In this document: piece after piece, positions 52,633 through 63,000 of the stretch
How the letters are laid out: each line of letters begins with the position of its first letter
Position numbering within the stretch: the stretch's first letter is position 1
Origin: Salinivirgaceae bacterium
Lineage (GTDB): Bacteria > Bacteroidota > Bacteroidia > Bacteroidales > SZUA-534
Length of the DNA stretch: 64,000 nt
Reading direction: 5' to 3'
Assembly: GCA_017557605.1 (NCBI GenBank)
Contig: JAFYYJ010000119.1
Span: 1 to 64,000, forward strand
Notes under the pieces: model-generated
Seen by the model: the letters and a program-made list of their open reading frames with translations, nothing else
What the model was told of the DNA's origin: nothing
The model's database searches: none
Made by a program: the position numbers and the translations under genes

Positions 52633-53829
52633 TCATTCTTGCACATGGTGTTTGACTTCACGGTCGGTAATGTCGCGCATTGTTTGCCAGAAATTTTTGC
52701 GCTCAATATGTGTTTTATCCCCGATTCTATTAAAAATCTGATAAATACGGCTGTCTTTCTTGCGTTGTGAATTCATGTAATGGTAAAAGACGAATGTCAT
52801 ACCGAATCCCAAAGCCAAGACAATATACAACTGCATATTGATTGATGCGCCCAAAATATAGGCGGCAAACCATATCAGCCAAACAAACAAATTGATAATC
52901 AGAATAGATATGGTTGTTCCGATATGTGAAAAACCGGCTTCGATAAACAAGTGGTGAAGATGTATTTTGTCGGGGTGAAAGGGCGAACGAAGTTTAATCA
53001 TACGTGTAACCATAACCCTGATAGTATCGAAAACGGGTATTGCCAAAGTTGCCAATGTGCATGGAATCAGTCCCATGTTATCAAGCGCAAGCGTCTCGCA
53101 TGGCGAATTGTCTTTCAGAATGTTCAAAACAAATACAACCATAATAACACCCAGCATCAGAGCACCGCCGTCGCCGATGAACATTTTTGACAATTTGCCG
53201 AAAACATTATGCAAAAAGAAGGAAATGGCTGCGCCGGCGGTGACAAGCGCCAATACCGCCATTGAATAATAGTCCGACATTATGAATATCACACTGAACA
53301 GAATGCTGGACATGGCGCAATAGCCCGATGAATAGCCGTCGACACCGTCGATGAGGTTTATGGCGTTGATTATGCCGACTATAGACACTATTGTCAATGG
53401 AATGGCAGCCCATTCGGGGATGATGTGCCATCCCCATAATGCGTGAAAATCATTTGCTGTAAGCCCACATACATATATAAAATACAGACTAACAGCTATT
53501 TCTATTATAAACCGAAACAGAGGAGATAAATCGTAAATGTCATCTCCGACACCGACAACCAGCATTATGACCATTGCCGCAAAAAAAGGCAGCAAGTCGG
53601 AATACCCCATTATCAGTATTGCTCCACAAATGCCTACCGCTATGCCAAAAAAGACGGTCAGACCTCCCAATACAGGAATGGGACGGCGTTGGAGCTTTCG
53701 TTCATTTGGTTGGTCTACAATATTATAACGAAGCGCAATATTGAGAATTATAGCATATATTACCCATGTGGCGATGAACGCAGCTAATGCAAAACAGCAT
53801 GAATACAATATGGGTAAAAAGCTATCCAT
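52633..53829 (-). CDS. WecA-like undecaprenyl-phosphate sugar-1-phosphate transferase
   Basis: A 398-aa polytopic protein with about 11 helices, of the MraY/WecA family. Cytoplasmic loops carry VGVGDDIYDLSPLFRF (Asp pair), NAINLIDGVDGYSSG, FIGDGGALMLG and HPDKIHLHHLF. These fit WecA/TagO rather than MraY. It starts O-antigen, capsule or secondary cell-wall glycan synthesis by putting GlcNAc-1-P (or a related sugar) on undecaprenyl phosphate. A good Shine-Dalgarno (GGAGG) precedes the start at 53829. Confidence 0.9.
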   Translation of the reverse strand: MDSFLPILYSCCFALAAFIATWVIYAIILNIALRYNIVDQPNERKLQRRPIPVLGGLTVFFGIAVGICGAILIMGYSDLLPFFAAMVIMLVVGVGDDIYDLSPLFRFIIEIAVSLYFIYVCGLTANDFHALWGWHIIPEWAAIPLTIVSIVGIINAINLIDGVDGYSSGYCAMSSILFSVIFIMSDYYSMAVLALVTAGAAISFFLHNVFGKLSKMFIGDGGALMLGVIMVVFVLNILKDNSPCETLALDNMGLIPCTLATLAIPVFDTIRVMVTRMIKLRSPFHPDKIHLHHLFIEAGFSHIGTTISILIINLFVWLIWFAAYILGASINMQLYIVLALGFGMTFVFYHYMNSQRKKDSRIYQIFNRIGDKTHIERKNFWQTMRDITDREVKHHVQE

Positions 53830-53911
53830 TAAGCCAACCTCCGTGTCTCAAATATTTCTGCAATTATACTACGAAATGAAAAAAAAGATGCAATTATTTG
53901 ACGAGATGTTT

Positions 53912-54853
53912 TCACCTTTCGGCACGCATTGGGTTTGTCAAGAAATCGTTGTACGACAAACGAATGCCATCCTCAAGTTCAGTTTTGTAACGCCAGCCCA
54001 AACGCTCGGCTTTCGACACGTCGAGCAACTTGCGCGGTGTGCCGTTGGGGCGTGTGGTGTCCCATTTTATCTCGCCTTTGTAGCCCACAACTTTCGCTAC
54101 AAGTTCAGTCAACTGCTTTATTGTCAGCTCCTTACCCGTTCCAGCATTGACGGTCTCGTTGCCGCTGTAGTTGTTCATCAGGAAGACGCACAAGTTGGCA
54201 AGGTCGTCAACATAAAGGAACTCGCGCAACGGACTGCCGTCACCCCAACAAGTTACCGATTCCGCGCCCGACACTTTCGCCTCGTGGAAGCGCCGAATCA
54301 AAGCGGGCAGCACGTGGCTGTGCTCGGGGTGATAGTTGTCGTTTGGACCGTAAAGGTTGGTCGGCATAACGCTGATATAGTCGGTGCCGTATTGGCGGTT
54401 AAGGAACTCGCAGTATTTCAAGCCCGAAATCTTCGCCAAAGCGTATGCCTCATTGGTCTTCTCAAGTTCCGACGTCAGCAGGCACGACTCCTTCATTGGC
54501 TGCGGTGCCATTCGCGGATAAATGCACGAAGAACCCAAAAACTCCAGTTTCTTGCAACCGTTTTGCCAGGCGGCATGAATCACATTCATTTCCAGTATCA
54601 TATTCTGATACATAAAATCGGCCAGTGCGTTTTGGTTGGCTACAATGCCACCCACTTTTGCCGCCGCCAGAAAAACATATTCGGGCTTCTCGGCAGCAAA
54701 AAACGCCTCAACATCGGCTTGACGACAAAGGTCGAGTTCGCTATGGGTGCGGGTAATGATATTGGTGTAGCCCTGCCGCTGCAATTCGCGCACAATGGCC
54801 GAACCTACCATTCCTCGGTGGCCTGCAACATATATCTTACTTGTCTTTTCCAT
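53912..54853 (-). CDS. fcl: GDP-L-fucose synthase
   Basis: 313 residues from the ATG at 54853 (the frame runs to 54961 but without a sensible start). This SDR epimerase/reductase makes GDP-L-fucose from the Gmd product. It has VAGHRGMVGSAIVREL (NADP), the FLGSSCIYPRMAPQPMKE motif and the YxxxK in YALAKISGLKYCE. It is downstream of gmd, with a 115-bp low-complexity spacer between them, so L-fucose is likely part of the polysaccharide. Confidence 0.94.
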   Translation of the reverse strand: MEKTSKIYVAGHRGMVGSAIVRELQRQGYTNIITRTHSELDLCRQADVEAFFAAEKPEYVFLAAAKVGGIVANQNALADFMYQNMILEMNVIHAAWQNGCKKLEFLGSSCIYPRMAPQPMKESCLLTSELEKTNEAYALAKISGLKYCEFLNRQYGTDYISVMPTNLYGPNDNYHPEHSHVLPALIRRFHEAKVSGAESVTCWGDGSPLREFLYVDDLANLCVFLMNNYSGNETVNAGTGKELTIKQLTELVAKVVGYKGEIKWDTTRPNGTPRKLLDVSKAERLGWRYKTELEDGIRLSYNDFLTNPMRAER

Positions 54854-54968
54854 TGTTCTATTGTGAGTAAAGTGTAATGTGTAAAGAGTAAAGATTGGTT
54901 GAGAGAGTTGAAGTGGTTGAGAATGTTTAGAAACTAAAACTTCTACACTCTGACCTCTCACCTTTTAC
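54854..54968. repeat. Low-complexity spacer between gmd and fcl
   Basis: Iterated words GAGTAAAGTGTAATGTG, GTAAAGAGTAAAG and GGTTGAGAGAGTTG, and TGACCTCTCACC at the edge. They resemble the AT words at 28764-28930 and 296-340, here placed between two genes of one pathway. Confidence 0.5.
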
Positions 54969-56051
54969 CTATTCCATCTGCGCCTTCAAATGAATCTTCT
55001 TCACGAATTTCATATCGTGTTCAACCATAATCTTCACTAACTCTTCAAAACTTGTCTTGCGCGGATTCCAACCAAGCTGTGTTTTTGCTTTTGTGGGGTC
55101 GCCGAGCAATTGGTCAACTTCAGCAGGACGGAAATATTTTGGGTCAACTTCAACCAAAACCTTGCCAGTGGCAGTGTCGATACCTTTTTCGTTCACGCCC
55201 TCGCCTTCCCAACGCAGATTGACACCCAAAGTCTTGAATGCCAGCGTACAGAAGTCGCGCACGGTGTGATATTCACCAGTTGCAATCACAAAATCATCAG
55301 GCTTTTCCTGTTGCAGAATCAGCCACATACACTCAACATAATCTTTGGCGTAACCCCAGTCGCGCAGTGAGTTCAGGTTGCCCAGATAGAGCTTGTCCTG
55401 ATAGCCTTGCACAATTCGGGCGGCTGCCAGCGTTATCTTGCGGGTGACGAAAGTCTCGCCGCGGCGCTCACTCTCGTGATTGAACAGAATGCCGTTGCAA
55501 GCGAACATTCCATACGACTCGCGGTAGTTCTTGGTAATCCAGAAGCCGTATTGCTTGGCCACACCGTACGGGCTGCGCGGATAGAACGGTGTAGTCTCCT
55601 TCTGCGGAACCTCCTGAACCAAACCGAACAACTCCGAAGTTGAAGCCTGATAGAGTTTGCATTTCTTCTCCAAACCCAATATTCTGACAGCTTCAAGCAG
55701 TCGAAGAGTACCAATGGCATCGGCTTCAGCAGTATATTCCGGCACATCGAACGACACTTTCACGTGGCTTTGTGCGGCCAGGTTGTAGATTTCATCAGGT
55801 TGAACAAGTTGAATTATGCGAATTAGCGAACTAGAGTCGGTCATATCGCCGTAATGCAGATTGATAAGGCGTTTCTGCTTCATGTCGCGCACCCACTCAT
55901 CGAGATAAAGATGCTCGATGCGTCCGGTGTTGAACGATGACGAACGGCGCATAATGCCGTGAACCTCATAGTTTTTCTCTAAAAGAAACTCTGCCAGAAA
56001 CGAGCCATCCTGACCGGTTATGCCTGTGATTAATGCTACTTTTTTGCTCAT
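54969..56051 (-). CDS. gmd: GDP-mannose 4,6-dehydratase
   Basis: A 360-aa SDR enzyme that turns GDP-mannose into GDP-4-keto-6-deoxymannose. The NADP site is [19 protein letters not shown], catalytic residues include the T/S in ASTSELFG and YxxxK in [10 protein letters not shown], and [15 protein letters not shown] is the Gmd-specific segment. Length normal. It is the first gene of the polysaccharide locus and pairs with fcl to make GDP-L-fucose. Confidence 0.96.
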   Translation of the reverse strand: MSKKVALITGITGQDGSFLAEFLLEKNYEVHGIMRRSSSFNTGRIEHLYLDEWVRDMKQKRLINLHYGDMTDSSSLIRIIQLVQPDEIYNLAAQSHVKVSFDVPEYTAEADAIGTLRLLEAVRILGLEKKCKLYQASTSELFGLVQEVPQKETTPFYPRSPYGVAKQYGFWITKNYRESYGMFACNGILFNHESERRGETFVTRKITLAAARIVQGYQDKLYLGNLNSLRDWGYAKDYVECMWLILQQEKPDDFVIATGEYHTVRDFCTLAFKTLGVNLRWEGEGVNEKGIDTATGKVLVEVDPKYFRPAEVDQLLGDPTKAKTQLGWNPRKTSFEELVKIMVEHDMKFVKKIHLKAQME

Positions 56052-56130
56052 ATTATTACTGTTTTAATTGTTGTCAGAATATCCCGATTGCCTCTAAATG
56101 AAACACTCAGTAATGAGTTCTAAAGAAACA

Positions 56131-56160
56131 AAAAAGGTTGGACAATGCCCAACCTTTTAT
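56131..56160 (-). terminator. Terminator of ppiD
   Basis: AAAAGGTTGG and CCAACCTTTT form a 10-bp stem with a 7-nt loop, followed on the minus strand by TTTTTTG. Confidence 0.85.
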
Positions 56161-56177
56161 CGTGTTTTAATTATCTA

Positions 56178-58280
56178 CTAATAGAAGTTCGAGCGGTTGT
56201 CTTCGATGTCGGCGGCTTCGCGGATAGCCGAGAACACCTGATATCCGGCACGCGACATGTTGGTGCGTTGCAGCACAATGCGCTCGCGGGCCAAATCAAC
56301 ATCAGCAGGTTTGTCAACCGACATAAGCTGAATAACATATACGCCTGAAAGACCTTCGATAGGCTCGCTTATCTGCTGGTTGTCCAAGCAAACCATAGCG
56401 GCCTGAAGGTTAGGCTCAACACCAATTGTCGGAACAGAGTAAGAAGAGTAAGTTACGCTCTTGGCCTCTTTCACTTCGGTGTAAAGTTTGTCGGCTATTG
56501 TCTGAAGAGTTGATGCGCCGGCTTTTACCTCGTTGACTTTAGCAATCAGATATTCAGCCTTCTTCTCATTCAGGACGTTACGCATTATCACGTTTTTAAC
56601 TTCGTCGAAAGGTGCGATACCTTCTTTGTGAACGGCCGAAACCATAGCTATGATAAATTGCTCGTCAAGTTCAAAAATCTCAGATATCTCGCCGCGGCTG
56701 GCTCTGTAAGCCCAGCGTACTATTTGGCGCGAGTTGTCGAGGTTTGCCATGCGGTGGTCGTTGCGACGAAGATTTGCAGTGCGGAGGCTCAAACCTTCTC
56801 TGTCAGCATTGCTGCGGAAAGCCTCAATGTTACGGCTGTTGCTGCCGAATTTGCTTGCGCGGGCGTAAATTTGGTCAACCGTCTTGTTGCTGGCGGCAAC
56901 CTTGCGTGCCAGCACTGCGACTTTTACTTTCTCGGTAGCAGCTGATTGGTCGGTGATTTCGATTACATGATAGCCATATTGAGTTTTTACAACCGATTTG
57001 TCGCCTTTGTTGCCAAGGAAGCAGGCGTCATTGAACTCTTTAACCATAACACCTTCTGGGAACCAGCCAAGGTCGCCGCCGTCTTGTGCTGAACCGTCAG
57101 CTGAGTATTTCTTTGCCAGCTCAGCAAACGAAGCGCCTTTTTTCACAGCTTTCAGGATGCTGTCAGCACGTTCTTTGGCCGCCTCATCGGTAAGCGAGCC
57201 CACAGGGCGGATAAGAATGTGGCGAGCCTTAACAGAGTCGGCTATTCTGGCCGAGTTGAGCTTGCGGGCAAGTTTGATGTAGCCGTCTTCCTCATAAGGG
57301 CCAACAACTGTGCCGTTGGCTGCGGTGAACAGTTCAACTATTGGCTCGGAAAGTTCGTCGGCAGACAGATATTTTCCGTTGAAAGATATTTCCGATTCAA
57401 GATTAACATATTGTTCGATAGCATCTTCCGATTTTGATGCGAACTCTTCTTTGGCGTCCTCAGCCCACTTTTGTGTCTCCTGCAGGTCTTCGTCTGAAGC
57501 CACAATCGGGAAAGCCACATAATAGATGTCGCGCGACTCCACTTGCTTGTATTCGTTTTTGTGGTTGTCGTAGTATTTCTTCAAATCGCTTTCCTTAACT
57601 TGAACCAACGAGTCGGCTACAGTGCTGTAACGCAGTTGTACATAGTCGAAATCGTATTTTGTGTTCTTCTCGCTGACTTCTTTTTCTGTCTGAAGAGTTG
57701 TCGGGTACATTCCCATGCCGACAACCGAGATAAACTTCTGGTCTTTTTTGTTTTCAATCATACTTCTTTCAAAAGCAACCCATTGTGCCGATGCTTGACC
57801 GCTTGGGTCTTCGTCTTTGCTTTTAAGGAACTGCATTACCAGATTGCGGTCGAATTGGCCGGTGGTGCGGTCTTGGAATATAGGAATCTGTTTAATCTGC
57901 GGGTCGATAGTGTTGCCTGCAACCATGTCAAAAACCTCGTCAGGGGAAACATTGATACCTATGTTCTCATACTCAGCCTCGATGACGAAACGGCGGATAA
58001 GTTGCTCCCATGTCTGTTCCTGAATCTGGTCAGCGACAGCCGACTCAACAGAATTCTGCTGATAATTCTGCTTGTATAATTCGGTGTTTTCGTCAACAAG
58101 AGCCTGATAGCTCTGGATAGGAATGGTGTTGCCGTTAATTTCGCCCACCGCGGTGCGTGAGCTGCCGAAAGTTCCGTCGGCCTTGAAAAGGTCACCAACA
58201 ATAAATGCTAATAATGCGATAGCGACAATAATGGCGGCCAAAAGCCCCATGTGGTCGCGTATTTTCTGTAAAGTTGCCAT
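56178..58280 (-). CDS. PpiD/SurA-type peptidyl-prolyl isomerase, membrane anchored
   Basis: A 700-aa periplasmic folding factor. A short cytoplasmic N-terminus (MATLQKIRDHMG) and one helix (residues 12-32) anchor it in the inner membrane. The SurA-like chaperone domain with helix pairs follows, then a parvulin rotamase domain (about 345-450) with ARHILIRP, FAELAKKYSADGSAQDGGDLGWF and YGYHVIEI. Such proteins help outer-membrane and secreted proteins fold; T9SS cargo here may be a client. A 36-aa protein with the same N-terminal helix is encoded just upstream. Confidence 0.9.
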   Translation of the reverse strand: MATLQKIRDHMGLLAAIIVAIALLAFIVGDLFKADGTFGSSRTAVGEINGNTIPIQSYQALVDENTELYKQNYQQNSVESAVADQIQEQTWEQLIRRFVIEAEYENIGINVSPDEVFDMVAGNTIDPQIKQIPIFQDRTTGQFDRNLVMQFLKSKDEDPSGQASAQWVAFERSMIENKKDQKFISVVGMGMYPTTLQTEKEVSEKNTKYDFDYVQLRYSTVADSLVQVKESDLKKYYDNHKNEYKQVESRDIYYVAFPIVASDEDLQETQKWAEDAKEEFASKSEDAIEQYVNLESEISFNGKYLSADELSEPIVELFTAANGTVVGPYEEDGYIKLARKLNSARIADSVKARHILIRPVGSLTDEAAKERADSILKAVKKGASFAELAKKYSADGSAQDGGDLGWFPEGVMVKEFNDACFLGNKGDKSVVKTQYGYHVIEITDQSAATEKVKVAVLARKVAASNKTVDQIYARASKFGSNSRNIEAFRSNADREGLSLRTANLRRNDHRMANLDNSRQIVRWAYRASRGEISEIFELDEQFIIAMVSAVHKEGIAPFDEVKNVIMRNVLNEKKAEYLIAKVNEVKAGASTLQTIADKLYTEVKEAKSVTYSSYSVPTIGVEPNLQAAMVCLDNQQISEPIEGLSGVYVIQLMSVDKPADVDLARERIVLQRTNMSRAGYQVFSAIREAADIEDNRSNFY

Positions 58281-58309
58281 TTTTTATTTTTTAAAGGTTT
58301 TATTTCGAA

Positions 58310-58420
58310 TTATTTAAATCTGCCTATCAAATCCACCACAATAAATGCCAACAGAGCCAAAGCGATAATGATAGTCATTACTACTCCTGCGCCACCGCGC
58401 ATCTTCTGTAAAACTGACAT
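58310..58420 (-). CDS. 36-aa membrane mini-protein like the PpiD N-terminal anchor
   Basis: It encodes MSVLQKMRGGAGVVM, then a helix TIIIALALLAFIVVDL and IGRFK. This matches the N-terminal anchor of the PpiD protein 29 bp downstream (M-x-x-LQK-x-R...A-x-ALLAFIV-x-DL) over its whole length, so it is either a partial tandem duplication of the anchor or an evolved small partner that could dimerise with PpiD through the helix. It is shorter than ORF callers usually report. Confidence 0.6.
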   Translation of the reverse strand: MSVLQKMRGGAGVVMTIIIALALLAFIVVDLIGRFK

Positions 58421-58640
58421 TTTTGTTTAAGACTTTATCTCAAAAATTTAGGCTACGAATATAGCAATTTTTACAAACGGCGTGGAAAAAAGGAAACTTT
58501 GTGTTCTTGACAAATTCATATTGATTACCAATATATTACAAAAACGCTTCTTGCTATAAACGGCTGTTTTTTGCGCTATGTGCGTTTCGGAAAGGCGAAA
58601 GTTTACAATTGTGGCGCAAAAGTTATGCCGGTGCCGTAGC

Positions 58641-59894
58641 TTATGGCTCTATTACCAAATCGACAAGTTCGATTTTGGTTGATGATGCGCGCAGAATGGT
58701 GAATTTGAACTGGTCGAAGGCAACCACGTCTTTCACCTTCGGAATGGCGCCATAATGCGCAAGAATCAGACCGGCAAGTGTTTCGTACTCCTCCGATGTA
58801 GGAATGTTAAGCTCGTATTTCTCGTTGATGTAGTCGATTTCGAGACGGGCCGAGAACAGAAAATGGTTGCTTGACAGCCGGTGCTCGCGGTAGCGCTTCT
58901 TGTCGTGCTCATCTTGGATGTCGCCCACAATTTCCTCCAGAATATCCTCCATGGTAACAATTCCCGATGTTCCGCCAAATTCATCAACCACCAAGGCGAT
59001 GCTGCGGCGGTTCTGAATGAACAGCGCCAGAAGCTTGTTGGCTGGCATGGTCTCGGGCACAATGGGCAGGTCGCGGGTGATGTCGGCAATGTTGGTCGCC
59101 TTCCGAAACATCGAAATCGACGGTGCAAAACCGATGATATTGTCGATAGAGCCTTTATAGACAATGATTTTCGACAGACCGCTGCTTATAAATAGTCGGT
59201 TAAGATTGGGTATGGTGTCGGTTACCGATATGGCCACTATCTCCGGCCTTGGCACCATGCACTCGCGCAACTTGACATTCGAGAAGTCGAGAGCGTTGCG
59301 GAACAGTTTGACATCGTTCGACTCTTCGTCGGATTGCACTTGCGTGGCGGGTTTTTTAAACAGCGAGTCCCAGTCAACCGCACCCCAGTACGAAGGGTCG
59401 TCACTGGTAATGTGTTTGTTTGGAAACAGATTGACTAGTAGTTTCGAAAAACCGAAAACCATACGTGATACCAAGAAGAAAAGGTAGTAGAACAATGCCG
59501 CCGGTAAGGCTATTGTTTTCAGTATGCCGGCCGACTCGCGGCGGAAGAACAGTTTGGGAAGAATCTCGCCTGCGGTCAGATAGAGCAGCATCGCCACAAC
59601 TATCTGAGCGGAAAGCACCACTAGAATGTTGGGTGCTAGGTTTGCAAAATGGTGGACGGCCACAATGTGGGTTATGGTCGCCAACAGCGTCATTATTAAT
59701 ACGTTGCCTGTGATTATAGTGGCATAATACTGTGCCGGGCGGCTGGTATATAGCTCAATTATCTGCGAGAAATGGCGGTCTTGCTTGCGGTCGAGTTCGA
59801 TACGCAACTTGTTGGCCGACACAAACGCCACCTCCATGGCTGTGAAGAAAAACGCGCCTATGAGCAATACCAATATTAATATATAGTGTATCAT
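58641..59894 (-). CDS. CNNM/CBS domain membrane protein, CorC/HlyC family (GldE-like)
   Basis: A 417-aa protein with an N-terminal DUF21/CNNM transmembrane domain (about four helices, residues 1-150, with ALPAALFYYLFFLVSRMV), a CBS domain pair (about 205-330, MVPRPEIVAISVTDTIPNL and VDEFGGTSGIVTMEDILEEIVGD; split in two here) and a CorC_HlyC C-terminal domain. Homologues are called hemolysin, CorC or GldE, with roles in Mg/Co transport regulation or gliding. In Bacteroidales a gldE-like gene often neighbours lptC and ppiD. Transport activity is not shown here. Confidence 0.85.
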   Translation of the reverse strand: MIHYILILVLLIGAFFFTAMEVAFVSANKLRIELDRKQDRHFSQIIELYTSRPAQYYATIITGNVLIMTLLATITHIVAVHHFANLAPNILVVLSAQIVVAMLLYLTAGEILPKLFFRRESAGILKTIALPAALFYYLFFLVSRMVFGFSKLLVNLFPNKHITSDDPSYWGAVDWDSLFKKPATQVQSDEESNDVKLFRNALDFSNVKLRECMVPRPEIVAISVTDTIPNLNRLFISSGLSKIIVYKGSIDNIIGFAPSISMFRKATNIADITRDLPIVPETMPANKLLALFIQNRRSIALVVDEFGGTSGIVTMEDILEEIVGDIQDEHDKKRYREHRLSSNHFLFSARLEIDYINEKYELNIPTSEEYETLAGLILAHYGAIPKVKDVVAFDQFKFTILRASSTKIELVDLVIEP

Positions 59895-59945
59895 CGTCTG
59901 TTGTTTTTGGCAAATTTAAAAATCAATTTGTTACAAGTCGAAAAA

Positions 59946-59988
59946 AAGCAAAGCCGCAAGACCTTGGTTTTCCAAAATCTTGCGGCCT
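59946..59988 (-). terminator. Terminator of the 1166-aa surface protein gene
   Basis: GCCGCAAGA and TCTTGCGGC form a 9-bp stem with inner pairs TTGG/CCAA; on the minus strand it runs into TTTGCTTTTTTT. It lies about 70 bp after the stop at 60061. Confidence 0.75.
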
Positions 59989-60060
59989 ATTTAAGCTAAA
60001 GGGCTATAGGACAGAAGAATTCGGACTGCTCCCAGTTTCAATTCTTCCGCCCATTGTCAA

Positions 60061-63000
60061 TTATTGGGTTATCATAACACGGCGGGCAATATTACCGGTT
60101 TTCACGATGTAAACACCTGTGTGGCTGACGGTTATTGTTGTATCCATTCCACGCACAACCAGTCCGCCCATTACGTTGTAAACGAAGATTTCATCGGTGG
60201 CGTTCTCAACAACAATGGTGTTGCCTGTGGCGTAGATGTTGACAGCCGAAGCGGCGGATTCGGCAACAGCGGTAGCTGGCTCGGTGTTTTCACCACCTTG
60301 GTTCTCGTTGCCATTTTCATTTTCGCCTTGGTTGTTTCCACCATTATTTTCGTTTTCCTGGTTGTTATTGTTGTTTTCGCCCTCGTTGTTCTCGTTTCGG
60401 TTTCCACCATCTTGTTTTTCATTTCCTCCTTGGTTTTCATTTCCACCTTGGTTCTCTCCGCCTTGATTCTCGTTGCCGTTTTCGTTTCCACCTTGGTTCT
60501 CTTCGTTTCCGTTATCAGTCAGCATCGGAATAACAATTTGAGCTACAATTGTTTCACCGCAAATCGAGCAGTGCGAGCCTTCTGTAAGGCCTGTCGATGT
60601 AGTTGTTGCTGCCACGGCAGCATCAACAACCGCAGTGTGGCCGTGAGCCGGAAGTGTAACTTTTGTGCGGCTAACCTCTGCCTTGCAAACCGAGCAATAA
60701 ACAACCGAGTCTTTTGAACCAGCGGTGGTGCAGGTTGCCTCTACAATGTTCTCAAACAAAACGCTGTCAGCTTTGTGACCTGTGGCCGGAATGCTGTCGC
60801 CATATTCGTAAATCTTGCCGCAGAGTTTGCAACTCAAGTTTCCGCTATATCCAGCCTCGGTGCAAGTTGGTGCTACCGCATATAGAATATTGTTGCCCTC
60901 GTTGTGTTGGCACTCTAGTCGAGTGATAGCAATATCAACGCTTTCAAGAACATAGTTGCCGGCATCGGCGCCTTTATATTCAGCTGTGATATTGTTGATG
61001 CCTAACTCAAGTGCCTTATTTTCTGCCCACTTCCAATTCTCGGGCAGAGTCACAAGCTGGGTGTTGATGAAGCGTGTCTCAATAGTTGCCTCAGGCTTGT
61101 TCGGCGCTTCGGGAGCCTTATTGATAGTGAGTGCGCCGTCTTCAATTACAAACTGAACATCAGCAAAGTTGGGGTTCAGGTTGCTGAAATTGTTTGCCGA
61201 GAGTTGCATCGGGTAAGTGCCGGCGGTGGTGGCAATAATTGTTGAATCGCCGTTGAAACTGAAATCCGACTCGGAGTAGATGTTAAGTTCATCGTTGATG
61301 CTGACAGTATAGCCTTCAACATTTTGTTCCTCAGAGTTATAAGTTGTTGTTTTACTGTTTCCGGTAATGGTTACCACAACCCCTGTTTTGGGTGTTATGT
61401 TGTAAGTTACCGAGCCGCTGACGGTGTAGTTTCCGTCGGCCTTGTCGGTAATTGTTACGTTTGCCGTACCGGCGTTGATGCTGTCAGTATAGCTAACATA
61501 AAATTCGGATGAAGGAATGGTAATGTTTTCATCTTTTACTGATACAGTCGGTTTCTTCGCAGTTCCGTCGTAGGTGTATGATGTCGCGCTCAACTCTATT
61601 GTCGGATTGTCAACCACTTTTGGCGCTATTGTATACTGCGATGTTTTTATCTCTGGCAGTTTATAGTTGGTGTTGCTCAAAGTTGTTGCTGTAGCTGTGT
61701 ATGAGCCGGCATTTGTCTGTTCGCCTGTTACGGTTACGTTGCAGACATCGTTGCCTACCAAATCTGTTGCTGTTGCAGTCGGCTTTTGTGCTGAACCATT
61801 GTAGGTGAGCTCTGTTTCGTCCCAGTCAAGTGCCACCTCTTTCGGATTGATTGTAAATGACTGAGTTTTAGTGCTTGGCATTTTGTAGTTTGAGTTCGGG
61901 TTGTTTGACAATGATGCAGTGGCGGTATATGTGCCTTTGTTTGTCTTTCCACCCGAAACCGTTACTGTAGGATTGTCATTGCCCACGGCTCCGCTAATCG
62001 TTGCTGTAGGTGAATGCTCCGTGCCATCGTAAACAAATGATGTGTTCCCCCATGAAAGTGTAAGTTCCTTTTGTGCAATTGTAAAACTATGAGTTGTTGA
62101 TGACAATGTGTAGTTAGAATTTGGGTTACTCGATAATGTTGCGGTTGCGGTATAAGTACCCTTATTTATCTTTCCGCCCGAAACTGATACTGTTGGAACA
62201 TCGTTTCCAATAGCTCCGCTGACAGTTGCTGTTGGCACTTGTTCAGTACCATTATAAACAAGCGATGTGTTGCTCCACGATAGAGCAAGCTGTTTCGGGG
62301 TGATTGTGTATGATGCGTTAATATCGAAACTTCCGCCACCATTGTTTTGAACGGTTATTGTACATGTCTTGTTGCCAGCGTTTATTATATCGTCGGGATA
62401 ATTAACCACATATTTTGTGTTGGCAAGGGTTGTACTACCGCTAAGCACCATAGGGTTTGGTTTCTGTTCGCTTCCGGTATACGCGTAACTATTGGTGCTG
62501 AAACCGGCCGTCACTGAACCAGCTTCATACTCTACTTCAACGTGCGCTGTGGTTGTTGTGCCTGGATAATAATAAAATTGCCATTTTTTTGTCGTATAGT
62601 TTTGTGTGGCACTCCTTTCGGTATCCATCGAGTTCGACTCTTTAATCAACCTAACCGATGAACCATAATGGCGATTTTGAGAATTATTTTTGCTATTACA
62701 ATATTTCCAATCTATCTCAACATGATAAGCTTTTGATGTATAATCAGTAGTGTTATTGTCATAATCACTTGCCCAATAATAACCGTGGTCAGTGTCTATA
62801 ACATTCATTTTGCCTGAAGTATTGCCATCGCGATGTCCACAAACGGGAAGAAATACCGCACCAGCCGCCTCCATTTTCTCCCATTGTTCTATAGTATATA
62901 CATTCTTTCCGTATGCCTCATACGCACTTTCTGATACACCAGGTTTAAACGTTAGCCCGATAGGCAGCACCCAGTTGTCGGGCAATATGATTAATCCTTT

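Noticed and set aside
53741..54877. Long plus-strand ORF (378 aa) opposite wecA/fcl
   Set aside because: It is antisense to two clear genes, has His/Arg/Val-rich composition typical of a shadow frame, and matches no family.
60064..60717. Plus-strand 217-aa ORF opposite the T9SS protein end
   Set aside because: It is the antisense of the Gly/Asn/Glu-rich linker and Cys modules; its Val/Phe-rich pattern follows from that repeat.
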